From NCBI RefSeq assembly GCF_004104355.1, contig NZ_RJLM01000002.1:187168-251167 (forward strand): a stretch of DNA of 64,000 nt, read 5' to 3'. This stretch comes from Photobacterium chitinilyticum. GTDB lineage: Bacteria > Pseudomonadota > Gammaproteobacteria > Enterobacterales > Vibrionaceae. Positions 23,684-32,576 of this stretch are shown one piece after another. The first letter of the stretch is position 1. The number at the start of each line of letters is the position of its first letter. A program made the position numbers and the translations under genes. The notes beneath the pieces were generated by a model. It saw only the letters and a program-made list of their open reading frames with translations. It was not told the DNA's origin and searched no databases.

Positions 23684-25564
23684 CTACTGCCTCGCCATAA
23701 ATAGAGAAAACATCAACAGACACCATAATGACGCGCCGTGATCCCGGTAACCTTGCTGATGGTCGCTGACCATTTTTCTCAGCCAGTCAACATCGAAAAA
23801 TCCGCTATCACACATGTTGGTCGATAGAACGTGACTAGTAAGCGTATCCCTGAGGTTGGTTCTGAACCACTTTGAAATCGGCATACTGAACCCCATTTTT
23901 GGGCGATATAAAATGTTATGACCGACATAGTTTTCAAGCGAACGCTTGAATGCGTATTTTCCCTCACGGTTTCGAATATTATTTTTGCTGTTAATCGAAT
24001 ACGCCCACTCAACAAACTCGTGATCCAGCATCGGCGCCCTTACCTCCAGCGAATTGGCCATACTTGCCCGGTCAACCTTGGTCAGGATGTCGCCGACCAG
24101 CCATGTTTTCATATCGAGATACTGAACTTGTTTAAGAGGATCATCGGTGGTGAAAAAACGGGCATGGTGCTTGAGGATTTCAATGCCGTTATAACCATTT
24201 AAGCTTTGCTGATACCGGGAACTAAACAGGGATTGACGCTCATCACGCCGTAACTTCGATATTGAATTGGCATAGCCTTCTACGGCGTCCATTGCCAGAG
24301 ACTGAAAAGTTGTTTTGGCCCGCAATGGGCGCGGAGCCCAGTCAGCCTTCGGATACAAATGCCCCAGCGGGCCAAAAAAAGACTTCCTGATTGGTCGAGG
24401 AATTGCATTTCGCAGTCGCTGCTCGACAAGGTGCATTCGATGGCGCCGGTAGCCACCAAATATTTCATCCCCACCGTCCCCAGACAGCGCTACTTTTACC
24501 GACTTACTGGCCAACTGGCAGACCCTAAAAGTTGGCAAAGCCGAGCTATCGGCATACGGCTCATCATAAATATCGACCAAGGTATCAATCAGGCTAATAT
24601 CATTCGGGTCAACAATCTGCTGGCTATGCTCGGTATGATAGCGACTGGCGACCTGTTGGGCATACTCGCTTTCATCAAAAGCCTGCTCACTAAAGCCGAT
24701 AGCACAGGTGTGGACGGGCTTGGTTTGCAGAGAAGCCATTAGCGACACCACCGCACTCGAATCTACACCACCGGAAAGAAATGCCCCAAGGGGAACATCT
24801 GCCGCGAGACGGATCCTTACCGCCTCCTGTAGCTTGTCGATCAGCGAGTCTTGGGTTTGCTCCCAGGACAAGACCTGATCCGGCGCACACAAATCCCAAT
24901 ATTGCTTAGGAGCTATCTCGCTCCCGGGGCTTAATGTCAGGTGATGACCGGGGTTGAGCTTGAATATATGTTTATAGGCACTGAATGGCTCGGGAATATA
25001 GCCATACATAAAGAACTCTTCCGCCATTTCATTCCTGAGCGTGGTGTCGACCTCAGGGTGTCCCAACAACACCTTCAGCTCAGAAGCAAAAAGAAACTGT
25101 CCATGTACTGTAACCGTATAAAACAACGGCTTCTTTCCGAGTCGGTCGCGGGCTATAAATAGCTGTTTTTTACTGCGATCCCATACTGCGAAGGCAAACA
25201 TCCCGCGAAACCGTTTAACGCAATCTTCCCCCCAAGACTCCCAGGCATGAACAATCACCTCGGTATCACTGTATGTTGTAAACTGGTGGCCGAGTCCTAC
25301 CAACTCATCAGCTAATTCCAGATAGTTATATATTTCCCCGTTAAACACGACAACAACAGACTGATCTTCGTTAAATAACGGCTGGTGGCCACCAGCCAGA
25401 TCGATGATAGACAAACGGCGATGCGCCAGTCCGATATACTGATCGAAAAAGTACCCTTCGTCATCCGGACCACGGTGGCTCTGCAGCCGATTGATCTTCT
25501 CGAGCAAGGGCCTATCAATTCGATAAGGCTGACGCAAATTAAACACCCCAGAAATCCCGCACAT
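23684..25564 (-). CDS. Exosortase-A-type asparagine synthase-like amidotransferase (TIGR03108-like)
   Basis: 626 aa glutamine-dependent amidotransferase. Cys2 of MCGISGVF is the class II glutaminase nucleophile, followed by 'LQSHRGPDDEGYF' and 'VVVFNGEIYNYLEL'. The synthetase half has the PP-loop 'GAFLSGGVDSSAVVSLM' near residue 265 and 'VALSGDGGDEIFGGY'. 'EEFFMYGYIPEPFSAYKHI' matches the subfamily called exosortase A system-associated amidotransferase 1. ATG 25562-25564 is chosen because it leaves Cys at position 2 and has a GGAGG 6 nt upstream; a TTG two codons earlier is rejected. It probably amidates a uronic acid or other sugar of the polymer (inferred). The exosortase gene that usually sits just upstream is absent. 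Confidence 0.92.
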   Translation of the reverse strand: MCGISGVFNLRQPYRIDRPLLEKINRLQSHRGPDDEGYFFDQYIGLAHRRLSIIDLAGGHQPLFNEDQSVVVVFNGEIYNYLELADELVGLGHQFTTYSDTEVIVHAWESWGEDCVKRFRGMFAFAVWDRSKKQLFIARDRLGKKPLFYTVTVHGQFLFASELKVLLGHPEVDTTLRNEMAEEFFMYGYIPEPFSAYKHIFKLNPGHHLTLSPGSEIAPKQYWDLCAPDQVLSWEQTQDSLIDKLQEAVRIRLAADVPLGAFLSGGVDSSAVVSLMASLQTKPVHTCAIGFSEQAFDESEYAQQVASRYHTEHSQQIVDPNDISLIDTLVDIYDEPYADSSALPTFRVCQLASKSVKVALSGDGGDEIFGGYRRHRMHLVEQRLRNAIPRPIRKSFFGPLGHLYPKADWAPRPLRAKTTFQSLAMDAVEGYANSISKLRRDERQSLFSSRYQQSLNGYNGIEILKHHARFFTTDDPLKQVQYLDMKTWLVGDILTKVDRASMANSLEVRAPMLDHEFVEWAYSINSKNNIRNREGKYAFKRSLENYVGHNILYRPKMGFSMPISKWFRTNLRDTLTSHVLSTNMCDSGFFDVDWLRKMVSDHQQGYRDHGASLWCLLMFSLFMARQ

Positions 25565-25585
25565 TTTCAACCTCCTTACGAAGTC

Positions 25586-26848
25586 CTAGCGTCCCGTCTT
25601 CATGAGTTCTGTATTGGTCCGACAGGCTTTGAACTCAGCATGGGAAGGCTCTAGGTAGCCAAGCAATGGAGAGAGCTGAGCATCCCAACTATAGTGTTGC
25701 TCTATCCACTCCCTTGACTCAGTGGCAACGGACTGCTTAGCCTTCAATTTGTCGACCACCCAGCCAGCAATGTCACTTGGGCTGTCGGAGACTGCAACAT
25801 GACAGGGTGGATAATTATCTAGCCCTTCCATACCCTGCGGTGAGGCAATCACCGCGCGTGACATTGACATCGCCTCCAGAATTTTATTTTGAACCCCTCT
25901 TGCTATACGCATCGGTGCAACAGCGGCTTTCGCTTTCTGAAGGTAGGGACGCACATCAACTACACGCCCCGTGACAATAATTCCCGGGATCTCAGCCAAG
26001 GACTTCACCTTTGCGGTCGGCGAGCTACCGACAATGTAGAATTTCCCATCCGGTATTTCGGCCAGTACCTTTGGCCAGACAACACGGGCAAACCAGGCGA
26101 CCGCATCTTCGTTGGCCCAATAATCCATCACACCGGTAAACACCACATAATTTTCATCTTCTAGTCGATAGGCCTCTGCCAGCGGAGTGGATACAGATGA
26201 AGAGAAGAATTGGCTGTCTAAACCATTTTCCAATGTCTTTATACGGCCCCGTATACGATTATCAGCCATGTGTCGGAAAGCCCTGGTCTCCGCCTCGGTC
26301 ACAAAGCAACTGATCTCAAACGTCGAGGCGACTTTTTTCTCATATCGTTCAAGCGTTCGGTGCTCCCGCCGGTACACCGCACGCATGATGCCTTGCTTTT
26401 TCTCTGCATACTGGCGCCATTTGTCAGAATCAATATCAACAAAATGCATCACCGTTCGAGGCCTGTATCGACTTGAGAGCAGGTACTGAGCCATGCAGCC
26501 CGACACAACAAACGCCTTACTAACCTGATGCTGCTCAATCGTAGAGTCGACCCACTGCTGCATCTCTTTTCGCGAATAATAAGGAAGCGTAATCGGTTTG
26601 CCGGTCAACAACGCACTTGCCCCCTTTAGCTTGCTAAAAGACGGAGAGATAGAAATAAAAAGGCTCTCTTTGCAGTATTTTTTAACTTTGGACTGATACT
26701 GCAAATCAAATGGATCATCAATGAAACAGCCCAAGTACACATCAAAGTGTCTGCTGAGATATTTAAGGATATGATAATTGGCTATTTTATCTCCCTTATT
26801 GGGAGGATAAGGAATGCGGTGGCACAGATATAATAATGGCTCTTTCAT
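25586..26848 (-). CDS. Exosortase-A-associated glycosyltransferase (TIGR03087-like)
   Basis: 420 aa GT-B enzyme with the subfamily signatures 'LLYLCHRIPYPPNKGDKI' near the start, 'VYLGCFIDDPFDLQYQ', 'MHFVDIDSDKWRQYAEKK', 'FTGVMDYWANEDAVAWFA' and 'RIARGVQNKILEAMSM'. This family (stp1) is known almost only from XrtA/PEP-CTERM polysaccharide loci. The frame opens 44 codons earlier, but those overlap FemAB and do not look native. ATG 26846-26848 lies 4 bp after the FemAB stop and has GGGG upstream. The gap to the next gene is about 20 bp, where XrtA would be expected. Confidence 0.9.
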   Translation of the reverse strand: MKEPLLYLCHRIPYPPNKGDKIANYHILKYLSRHFDVYLGCFIDDPFDLQYQSKVKKYCKESLFISISPSFSKLKGASALLTGKPITLPYYSRKEMQQWVDSTIEQHQVSKAFVVSGCMAQYLLSSRYRPRTVMHFVDIDSDKWRQYAEKKQGIMRAVYRREHRTLERYEKKVASTFEISCFVTEAETRAFRHMADNRIRGRIKTLENGLDSQFFSSSVSTPLAEAYRLEDENYVVFTGVMDYWANEDAVAWFARVVWPKVLAEIPDGKFYIVGSSPTAKVKSLAEIPGIIVTGRVVDVRPYLQKAKAAVAPMRIARGVQNKILEAMSMSRAVIASPQGMEGLDNYPPCHVAVSDSPSDIAGWVVDKLKAKQSVATESREWIEQHYSWDAQLSPLLGYLEPSHAEFKACRTNTELMKTGR

Positions 26849-26852
26849 ATTG

Positions 26853-27908
26853 CTACCCCAGATACTTAGATAAAGCCGGGCCAATAAGGCGGCTGAGCGG
26901 AAGAGGAAGCTTTTTCCAAGCTTTGATGAAGTACTTATATTTCGGGTTATCTGGTGACAAATTCGGCAATGACTTGGCATTTACCAGCGCCACCTTGTAA
27001 TGAAGCGGATGGTGATCCATCCCCCAATGCTTCTTGTTGTTATACGCGCCAGAATTATTCTTGCTTCTGCCATAATCAAACAACGTTACACCTCTTCGCA
27101 GAGCGATGTGCATCAGCTGAAATATCATGTAATCACTACCACTCAACGCCTTGGATTCATAGTTTCCACCACCGTAATAGGGCATTATTTGGTCTTTGTA
27201 ATAAAAGCTCAGCATGCCGGATATCGGTTGCTGATCTTTGTCATGCACCAATATCGTTTCGCAACTATCGGAAAATGTTTCTTTTAACTTCGAAAATAAT
27301 TTAGGACTGAACACTGGTGTACCTAAGTTTCTGACACTTTCTGAATAGACGTCATAACAGGCTTCAATATTGTCGGAATTATCCCAGCTCAGGTTATTTT
27401 TCAACGAATGACGAATTACGTTACGTCGTTTGCGTTTTATAGTGGCTAATATCGCATCGGGTTCTTCAGGCAACGAGAGTGTAAAACGGGTATGGTGGCA
27501 ATGCTTCTGCCAAGGCTCATCAGACTCGACATCGTGTTTGTCTCGCAGCTCGACATAGTCAACGTTCAGCTTACATCCCAACGCCAAGGCTTCCGCCTCA
27601 AGCATTTTTCTGATATTTGCATCGTCGGCAAGGGCGCCGCCATAAACACAAAATGGCGTGGAAACTAAGGTATGACCAAACAGCCAGCTTTTTTGCTCAA
27701 AAAGTGGGAGTACACCGACAAGGCTATCTTCTGTTTCAGCCAGCATATAATGGTGTTTGTGACCAAAGACAGAATCAATCACATCAAGCCAGCCCGATAG
27801 ATGAAAAAAGCTGCCTTCCTGATGATTGTCAACATAGCTATCCCATGCTGGGTAATCGTTCCTTGATAACTTCCTGATTGCTACTTCTTGCATCGCTCTC
27901 AAATCCAT
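26853..27908 (-). CDS. FemAB-like peptidyl/acyl transferase of the XrtA/PEP-CTERM type (TIGR03019-like)
   Basis: 351 aa. Duplicated GNAT fold of the FemAB class: 'GSFFHLSGWLDVIDSVFGH', 'LVGVLPLFEQKSWLFG', 'IKRKRRNVIRHSLKNNL', 'YSESVRNLGTPVFSPKLF' and 'FDYGRSKNNSGAYNNKKHW'. The last two are hallmarks of the FemAB proteins encoded in exosortase loci. It probably transfers an amino acid or acyl group onto the polymer. The start is uncertain: ATG at 27891-27893 (MQEVAIRKLS) is a good alternative. Either start overlaps the end of the deacetylase gene by 55-70 bp, which indicates tight coupling. Confidence 0.88.
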   Translation of the reverse strand: MDLRAMQEVAIRKLSRNDYPAWDSYVDNHQEGSFFHLSGWLDVIDSVFGHKHHYMLAETEDSLVGVLPLFEQKSWLFGHTLVSTPFCVYGGALADDANIRKMLEAEALALGCKLNVDYVELRDKHDVESDEPWQKHCHHTRFTLSLPEEPDAILATIKRKRRNVIRHSLKNNLSWDNSDNIEACYDVYSESVRNLGTPVFSPKLFSKLKETFSDSCETILVHDKDQQPISGMLSFYYKDQIMPYYGGGNYESKALSGSDYMIFQLMHIALRRGVTLFDYGRSKNNSGAYNNKKHWGMDHHPLHYKVALVNAKSLPNLSPDNPKYKYFIKAWKKLPLPLSRLIGPALSKYLG

Positions 27909-28788
27909 TTAGTTGATAAACATTGCGCATCGTGCTCCAGCGAAAATCAGTTAATAACCGGTGGAGCTTTGCTTCCATACTGCCCAGGTTCAGATAGTGG
28001 CGGAACCTAGATTTTGCAGATACCCCCATAATCCTCGGTTGTTGCGGGTCAACTTCCCACGGATGAAAGTAGAAACTGTAAGGCTGAGATGTCTGGGTCA
28101 TGAATGCATTGATGAGGTATTTGCTCAGCCAATAAGGATAAAGCCGAAAGAAGCCCCCTCCCCCGATTGGAATATTCCTTTCCAGCTTTTGAAGCGTCGG
28201 GATCGGCACTTCAACAACCCCTTCCTCACGGACATGCCGGAACCGAGGCCAATCCGGTACCCCATAGAGATCATGTTTTACCGGGTAGGTACTACTGGAA
28301 TAAGCAAAACCCAACGTCTTTAATACCTCGAACGCCCACGGGTTACTGGTATCAATGGAAAAACTCGGTGCGCGGTAGCCTAATACAGCCTGACCGCTAA
28401 TATCCTCCAGTAATTTTTTGCTGCGTACGACGTCATCATAAAAAGCTTGCCGTGACTGCCTGTTGGCACGCTGATGGAAATACCCGTGACTGGCAACCTC
28501 ATGTCCCTCATTCACTATTGCTCTAACGATTGAAGGGCATTGCTGAGCCACCCATCCCAGTACAAAAAAAGTCGCTTTAACATCATGCTCATCGAGAATG
28601 GTCAACACACGCTCGGTATTCACCTGAGCACGCAATGGGTACCGCTTTCCCCAATGAGAAGATTTAATGACCGATGAAAAAGCCTCCACATGAAAATAAT
28701 CTTCGACATCGATCGTCATGGCATTAGCAACTTGGTTTATATCTGCAGCCTTAGACCCAGCAATATTACTCCTAGAAGCCTTAGGCAT
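27838..28788 (-). CDS. XrtA-type polysaccharide deacetylase (NodB domain plus DUF3473; TIGR03006-like)
   Basis: 316 aa. NodB homology: 'AMTIDVEDYFHVEAFSSVI' (catalytic Asp-Asp), 'ATFFVLGWVAQQCPSIVRAI', 'GHEVASHGYFHQRANRQSR' with the metal His pair, and 'GYRAPSFSIDTSNPWAFEVL'. The C-terminal 'IPIGGGGFFRLYPYWLSKYL' and 'YSFYFHPWEVDPQQPRI' form the DUF3473 extension typical of this subfamily. It removes N- or O-acetyl groups from the polysaccharide. ATG 28786-28788 is preceded by AGGAAGG. An in-frame GTG two codons earlier overlaps the stop of the sugar transferase gene. Confidence 0.92.
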   Translation of the reverse strand: MPKASRSNIAGSKAADINQVANAMTIDVEDYFHVEAFSSVIKSSHWGKRYPLRAQVNTERVLTILDEHDVKATFFVLGWVAQQCPSIVRAIVNEGHEVASHGYFHQRANRQSRQAFYDDVVRSKKLLEDISGQAVLGYRAPSFSIDTSNPWAFEVLKTLGFAYSSSTYPVKHDLYGVPDWPRFRHVREEGVVEVPIPTLQKLERNIPIGGGGFFRLYPYWLSKYLINAFMTQTSQPYSFYFHPWEVDPQQPRIMGVSAKSRFRHYLNLGSMEAKLHRLLTDFRWSTMRNVYQLNGFESDARSSNQEVIKERLPSMG

Positions 28789-28790
28789 AG

Positions 28791-30182
28791 TCACCTTCCT
28801 TTCCCAAACAAAATGATCTCAGACGTTCTGATCAGGATCAGAATATCGAGCATAAAACTACGATGTTTGATGTAGTAAAGGTCAAATTTTAACTTCTCGA
28901 TTGCATCATCAAGGCTATCCCCATAGGGATATTTCAGCTGAGCCCATCCCGTAAGTCCCGGCATCACATCATGACGCTGGCTGTAATAAGGAATACTACT
29001 GTCGAATCTTTGGCAAAATTCAGGTCTTTCTGGCCTTGGCCCGACAAAGCTCATATCCCCTTTGATAACGTTATATAACTGCGGCAATTCATCAATTCGA
29101 TATTTCCTCAAGAAAGCACCGACCCTAGTGATCCTCTCATCCGACTTGAATGACATTTGCGCACCATTATCTTCGGCATTAACGCACATGCTACGAAACT
29201 TATATATAGAAAAAATCTTACCTTGCCTTCCAACACGTTGCTGGGAATACAATATCGGAGAAAAAACGCCATCCTCGAGTTTAATAAACAGCGCGGCAAT
29301 AATGATTAACGGCCAGGTAAGCAGTAAAACAAAAGAAGAAACAAAGCAATTAAAAAGCCACTGACCAAACTTACCAATATAACTGCGTGATGATTTCGTA
29401 TTATATATAACCCATGACGGATGAATGTGGCTAACAGCTATCTGTCCGGTTTCACGCTCAATAAAATCAATAATATCAGTAATTAAAACACCATTAAGCT
29501 TACAATTGAATAATACATTGGTCGGAAGGTTACCTCGTCGTTCATCTGCCCCAATAATTATTTCTTCTATGCTATTGTCTATAACGTATTGTTCCAGTGA
29601 AGAGCTTAACTCAATTTTTGGAACAGTAGCGCTCATACATACACTATCCCCATTCATATGAACATAACCAACTAAATCAAAATTGACTCGGTCAGCACGC
29701 CTTTTCATACAAGTATTGATCAGGCTTGCCCGTTCACCAGAACCAAGCACGATAACTTTTCGGCGGTTTAAATTGGTATAATCTGTTGATAATGCTATTT
29801 GACGGCAAATCAACAGCCCTGTTGCAGAGCAAACATACAACAGCTCTCGCAGTAAAAATGGAAACGATGTGACTGGTATAAAAAAGAAAACAAAAGAAGA
29901 GAGACCATAAGCAAGGATTATTGCCACCAGAATTCTAATAGCAACACTCTTGAAAGTCGCCCTAAGCTTTTCATTATATAGTCCTACTGCTAGTGTGGAT
30001 ATCTGCAACGTTGAAGAAAACAGAAAAAGCTGAATGAAATAAAGGTATCCTCCAGCTTTTGGCAAACTCTCAGCATAATACACTTCAGCAAAATTCAAAC
30101 CTAACGCAAACACAATAAAAATAACAATAAAGTCAGAGACAATTAATACGGTGTTACTTCTATTTAAATCATGGTATCGCAT
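28791..30182 (-). CDS. Initiating undecaprenyl-phosphate sugar-1-phosphate transferase (polyprenyl transferase, TIGR03013-like)
   Basis: 463 aa inner-membrane enzyme that starts repeat-unit assembly on undecaprenyl phosphate. It has four to five N-terminal TM helices (to about residue 115), a central nucleotide-binding-like CoA fold (KVIVLGSGERASLINTCMKR), one more TM near 280, and a C-terminal bacterial sugar transferase domain: 'IYKFRSMCVNAEDNG', 'RKYRIDELPQLYNVIKGDM' and 'SFVGPRPERPEFC'. The domain order matches the EpsB_2/PEP-CTERM-associated group. It is the first gene of the ten-gene minus-strand operon and diverges from the export gene at 30361. The donor sugar is unknown. Confidence 0.92.
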   Translation of the reverse strand: MRYHDLNRSNTVLIVSDFIVIFIVFALGLNFAEVYYAESLPKAGGYLYFIQLFLFSSTLQISTLAVGLYNEKLRATFKSVAIRILVAIILAYGLSSFVFFFIPVTSFPFLLRELLYVCSATGLLICRQIALSTDYTNLNRRKVIVLGSGERASLINTCMKRRADRVNFDLVGYVHMNGDSVCMSATVPKIELSSSLEQYVIDNSIEEIIIGADERRGNLPTNVLFNCKLNGVLITDIIDFIERETGQIAVSHIHPSWVIYNTKSSRSYIGKFGQWLFNCFVSSFVLLLTWPLIIIAALFIKLEDGVFSPILYSQQRVGRQGKIFSIYKFRSMCVNAEDNGAQMSFKSDERITRVGAFLRKYRIDELPQLYNVIKGDMSFVGPRPERPEFCQRFDSSIPYYSQRHDVMPGLTGWAQLKYPYGDSLDDAIEKLKFDLYYIKHRSFMLDILILIRTSEIILFGKGR

Positions 30183-30360
30183 ATTGGCGTTCCCGAACCT
30201 TTATATGACAATCCGTTTTATTGTTACCCTATTATTGTACATAATAAAAAAGCTGCACCATAAAAAAGTATTATATAGTTAAATAAGTTAAACATAATTA
30301 TTCAACTACACTGAAGAACATAGACTTAGGTAGGCATAGATATATGCCACAATACGCAGG
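30183..30360. promoter_or_regulatory. Divergent promoter region of the exopolysaccharide locus
   Basis: 178 bp, very AT-rich, between the divergent sugar transferase and export-lipoprotein genes; both main operons must be driven from here. It contains a near-perfect dyad at 30333-30348 (GGCATA, GATA, TATGCC) about 12 bp before the export gene. I do not see a convincing sigma-54 -24/-12 or an ops (JUMPstart) element. Confidence 0.55.
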
Positions 30361-31017
30361 ATGGGTATGTTTATGATAAAGAAAGGGAAATGCTTTATAA
30401 CATTATTAATTGCATTTATTTCAACAAACTTATTAACTGGATGTTCATCATCTGACTTGCAAAATTTACCGTCAGCAACTACTCATCCTTCACTAACCAA
30501 GAATATAAATGATTACAATTATTTAATCGGGCCCGGTGATAGCTTGAATATTTTCGTATGGGGAAACCCAGAAATATCAGGCACATTTGATGTCCGCCCA
30601 GATGGTAAAATTTCAACCTCTCTGGTTGATGATATTGACGCATCTGGTAGAACACCGTCAGATCTAGCTCGCAGCATTGAAGCACGTCTTTCAGAATATG
30701 TCCGGGATCCGATTGTCACCGTCATCGTACAGGATTTTGTCGGCCCCTATAGCGAACAAGTGCGTGTTATCGGCGAAGCTTCCCAGCCAAAGGCAATTAA
30801 TTACCGCGAGAATATGACACTGCTTGATGTCATGGTCGCTGTCGGAGGATTAACTGAATACGCTGACGGAAACGATGCCCGCCTCATTCGGGTCATCAAT
30901 GGTCAGCAGCGTCAGTTCGGATTAAAAATGGGGGACCTCATCCGAGATGGTGATATCCAGGCAAACATCGATATTTTGCCCGGTGATATCATCATTATTC
31001 CTGAAGCATGGTTTTAG
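30361..31017 (+). CDS. Polysaccharide export outer-membrane lipoprotein (Wza-like, TIGR03027-like)
   Basis: 218 aa. The lipoprotein signal is 'CFITLLIAFISTNLLTGC' with lipobox Cys. A polysaccharide-export domain follows at about 50-125 (NYLIGPGDSLNIFVWGNPE), then one SLBB domain at about 130-215 (QVRVIGEASQPKAINYREN, MTLLDVMVAVGGLTEYADG) with 'ILPGDIIIIPEAWF' at the end. That ending and the short form, without the Wza C-terminal helix, are typical of the exosortase-locus family. Three in-frame ATGs lie within 12 bp, and the one at 30367 has AGGA at the best distance. It forms the periplasmic export channel with the downstream chain-length protein. Confidence 0.92.
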   Translation: MGMFMIKKGKCFITLLIAFISTNLLTGCSSSDLQNLPSATTHPSLTKNINDYNYLIGPGDSLNIFVWGNPEISGTFDVRPDGKISTSLVDDIDASGRTPSDLARSIEARLSEYVRDPIVTVIVQDFVGPYSEQVRVIGEASQPKAINYRENMTLLDVMVAVGGLTEYADGNDARLIRVINGQQRQFGLKMGDLIRDGDIQANIDILPGDIIIIPEAWF

Positions 31018-31028
31018 GAGGAAACGAA

Positions 31029-32576
31029 ATGAAAGAGCAATTCGACCTCCTTTTACAATACCTGCAAGGGATCTGGCTTCAGCGTCGATGGGTAGTTATC
31101 TCTCTCTGGGTCATTTGCCCGCTAGGCTGGATAGCCGTGACCTTGATGCCGAACCAATATAGCGCCGAAGCACGCGTCTATGCCGATACGCAATCCATTT
31201 TACAGCCTTTGCTTCGAGGTATAGCCATTGATACTGATCCTTCGCAGGAACTGGCACTGATGATCAAAACGCTATTAAGCCGCCCGAACCTTGAAAAAAT
31301 AGCGCGTTACACCGACGCTGATATGCGTGCCAGCACCAGCCAAGAGTTCGGAAAGATCGTTTCCGATCTCAAAAAGAATATATCAATAAAATCGGCAGGA
31401 GAAGAAAACCTTTTCACTATCAACTATTCAGGCTCTGATCCGCAATACACCAAAGAGGTTGTTCAGGCTGCTATTGATGTTTTCATTGAAAATACCGTAG
31501 GTCAAAAGCGTCAAGATACTGATAAAGCAAATAAATTCCTTACAAGCCAATTAAAGGAATATGAAACTCGACTGATCGATGCCGAAGTGCAACTTGCCGA
31601 TTTTAAACGACTAAATACAGGCTACATGCCGGGATCTGAACAAAACTACTATCGCCGATTGCAAACCTTGCAGGATCAGTTAGAAGACACCCGGCTAAGC
31701 GTGCTAGAAACCGAAATACAGCTCGCAACAGCGCAAAAGCAGCTCAGTGACGAAACCGCAATTGCTGCTCAACAAATGGCCAACTTTAGTACTGAGTACG
31801 ACATACGCCTAGCCAGTCTCGAAACACGCCTCGATGAATTGCTCTTCCGTTTCACCGACAAGCATCCGGATGTCATTGAAACCAGACGTCAGATTGCCGA
31901 TCTTAAATTGCTACAACAAGGGTCTCAGAAACGGGCGTCATCCAACTCTCCCTACTCCAACGCAGTCTTGCAGGATATTAAACTCAATATCAGCCAACTT
32001 GAAAATCAACTCGCCTCCCTGAAGGTCCGCGAGGCCAACCAGATCGAAAAGAATAACCTTCTCGCTCAAAAGCTAAAACAAGTACCGCACGTCGAAGCAC
32101 AGCTGACCAACTTGATGCGTAACTACGATATAACCAAATCCAAATACGAAGATTTGCTTTCACGCCGCGAAGCTGCGCTAATATCAAAAAACGTAGATGC
32201 CAGCTCAGACGAAATCAACTTCCGTGTCATCGATCCCCCTCTCGCCCCCCAAAGCCCTTCAGGCCCCATAAGGCCATTGCTGCTAACTGTTGTGCTGATT
32301 GCAGCTATCGGGGCGGGAGGATGCATAGCCTTCGTGTCGAGTCAGCTCTCACCTGTTGTGGTCTCGTCGGTACAGCTTTACCGTCTAACTAACCTACCTG
32401 TATTCGGTCATGTTTCGCTTACAGAAAGCTCTGGCTTAGTTACCAAGGAACGACGCAAGATTTGGCTCTTTTCCTTTATCTGCATCGTGCTCGTTGTCTT
32501 CTACGTTGGTTTTATTGCTATTAACTCAACACCTTCCATTCATTCTCGTATTATCCAGGAGATTGAATACCTATGA
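31029..32576 (+). CDS. Chain-length determinant / polysaccharide co-polymerase (Wzz family, TIGR03007-like)
   Basis: 515 aa inner-membrane protein. N-terminal TM at about 20-40 (WVVISLWVICPLGWIAVTLM), Wzz domain 'PNQYSAEARVYADTQSILQ', a long periplasmic coiled coil at about 160-385 (QLKEYETRLIDAEVQLADF), then C-terminal TM helices around 415-440 and 475-495. It controls polymer length and export with the adjacent kinase. The start is ATG 31029 with a perfect AGGAGG 7 nt upstream, whose first base overlaps the stop codon of the export gene. The 3' end overlaps the kinase start by 4 bp. Confidence 0.92.
   Translation: MKEQFDLLLQYLQGIWLQRRWVVISLWVICPLGWIAVTLMPNQYSAEARVYADTQSILQPLLRGIAIDTDPSQELALMIKTLLSRPNLEKIARYTDADMRASTSQEFGKIVSDLKKNISIKSAGEENLFTINYSGSDPQYTKEVVQAAIDVFIENTVGQKRQDTDKANKFLTSQLKEYETRLIDAEVQLADFKRLNTGYMPGSEQNYYRRLQTLQDQLEDTRLSVLETEIQLATAQKQLSDETAIAAQQMANFSTEYDIRLASLETRLDELLFRFTDKHPDVIETRRQIADLKLLQQGSQKRASSNSPYSNAVLQDIKLNISQLENQLASLKVREANQIEKNNLLAQKLKQVPHVEAQLTNLMRNYDITKSKYEDLLSRREAALISKNVDASSDEINFRVIDPPLAPQSPSGPIRPLLLTVVLIAAIGAGGCIAFVSSQLSPVVVSSVQLYRLTNLPVFGHVSLTESSGLVTKERRKIWLFSFICIVLVVFYVGFIAINSTPSIHSRIIQEIEYL

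Noticed and set aside
23684-26980. Hidden exosortase between the TIGR03087-type transferase and the amidotransferase
   Set aside because: Only about 20 bp separate the two genes, and no multi-TM frame fits in or over them on either strand.
30183-30360. sigma-54 promoter or ops (JUMPstart) element for the polysaccharide operons
   Set aside because: TGGCA-like bases occur on the minus strand, but the GG-to-GC spacing is off by one and no TTGC follows; no GGCGGTAG is present.
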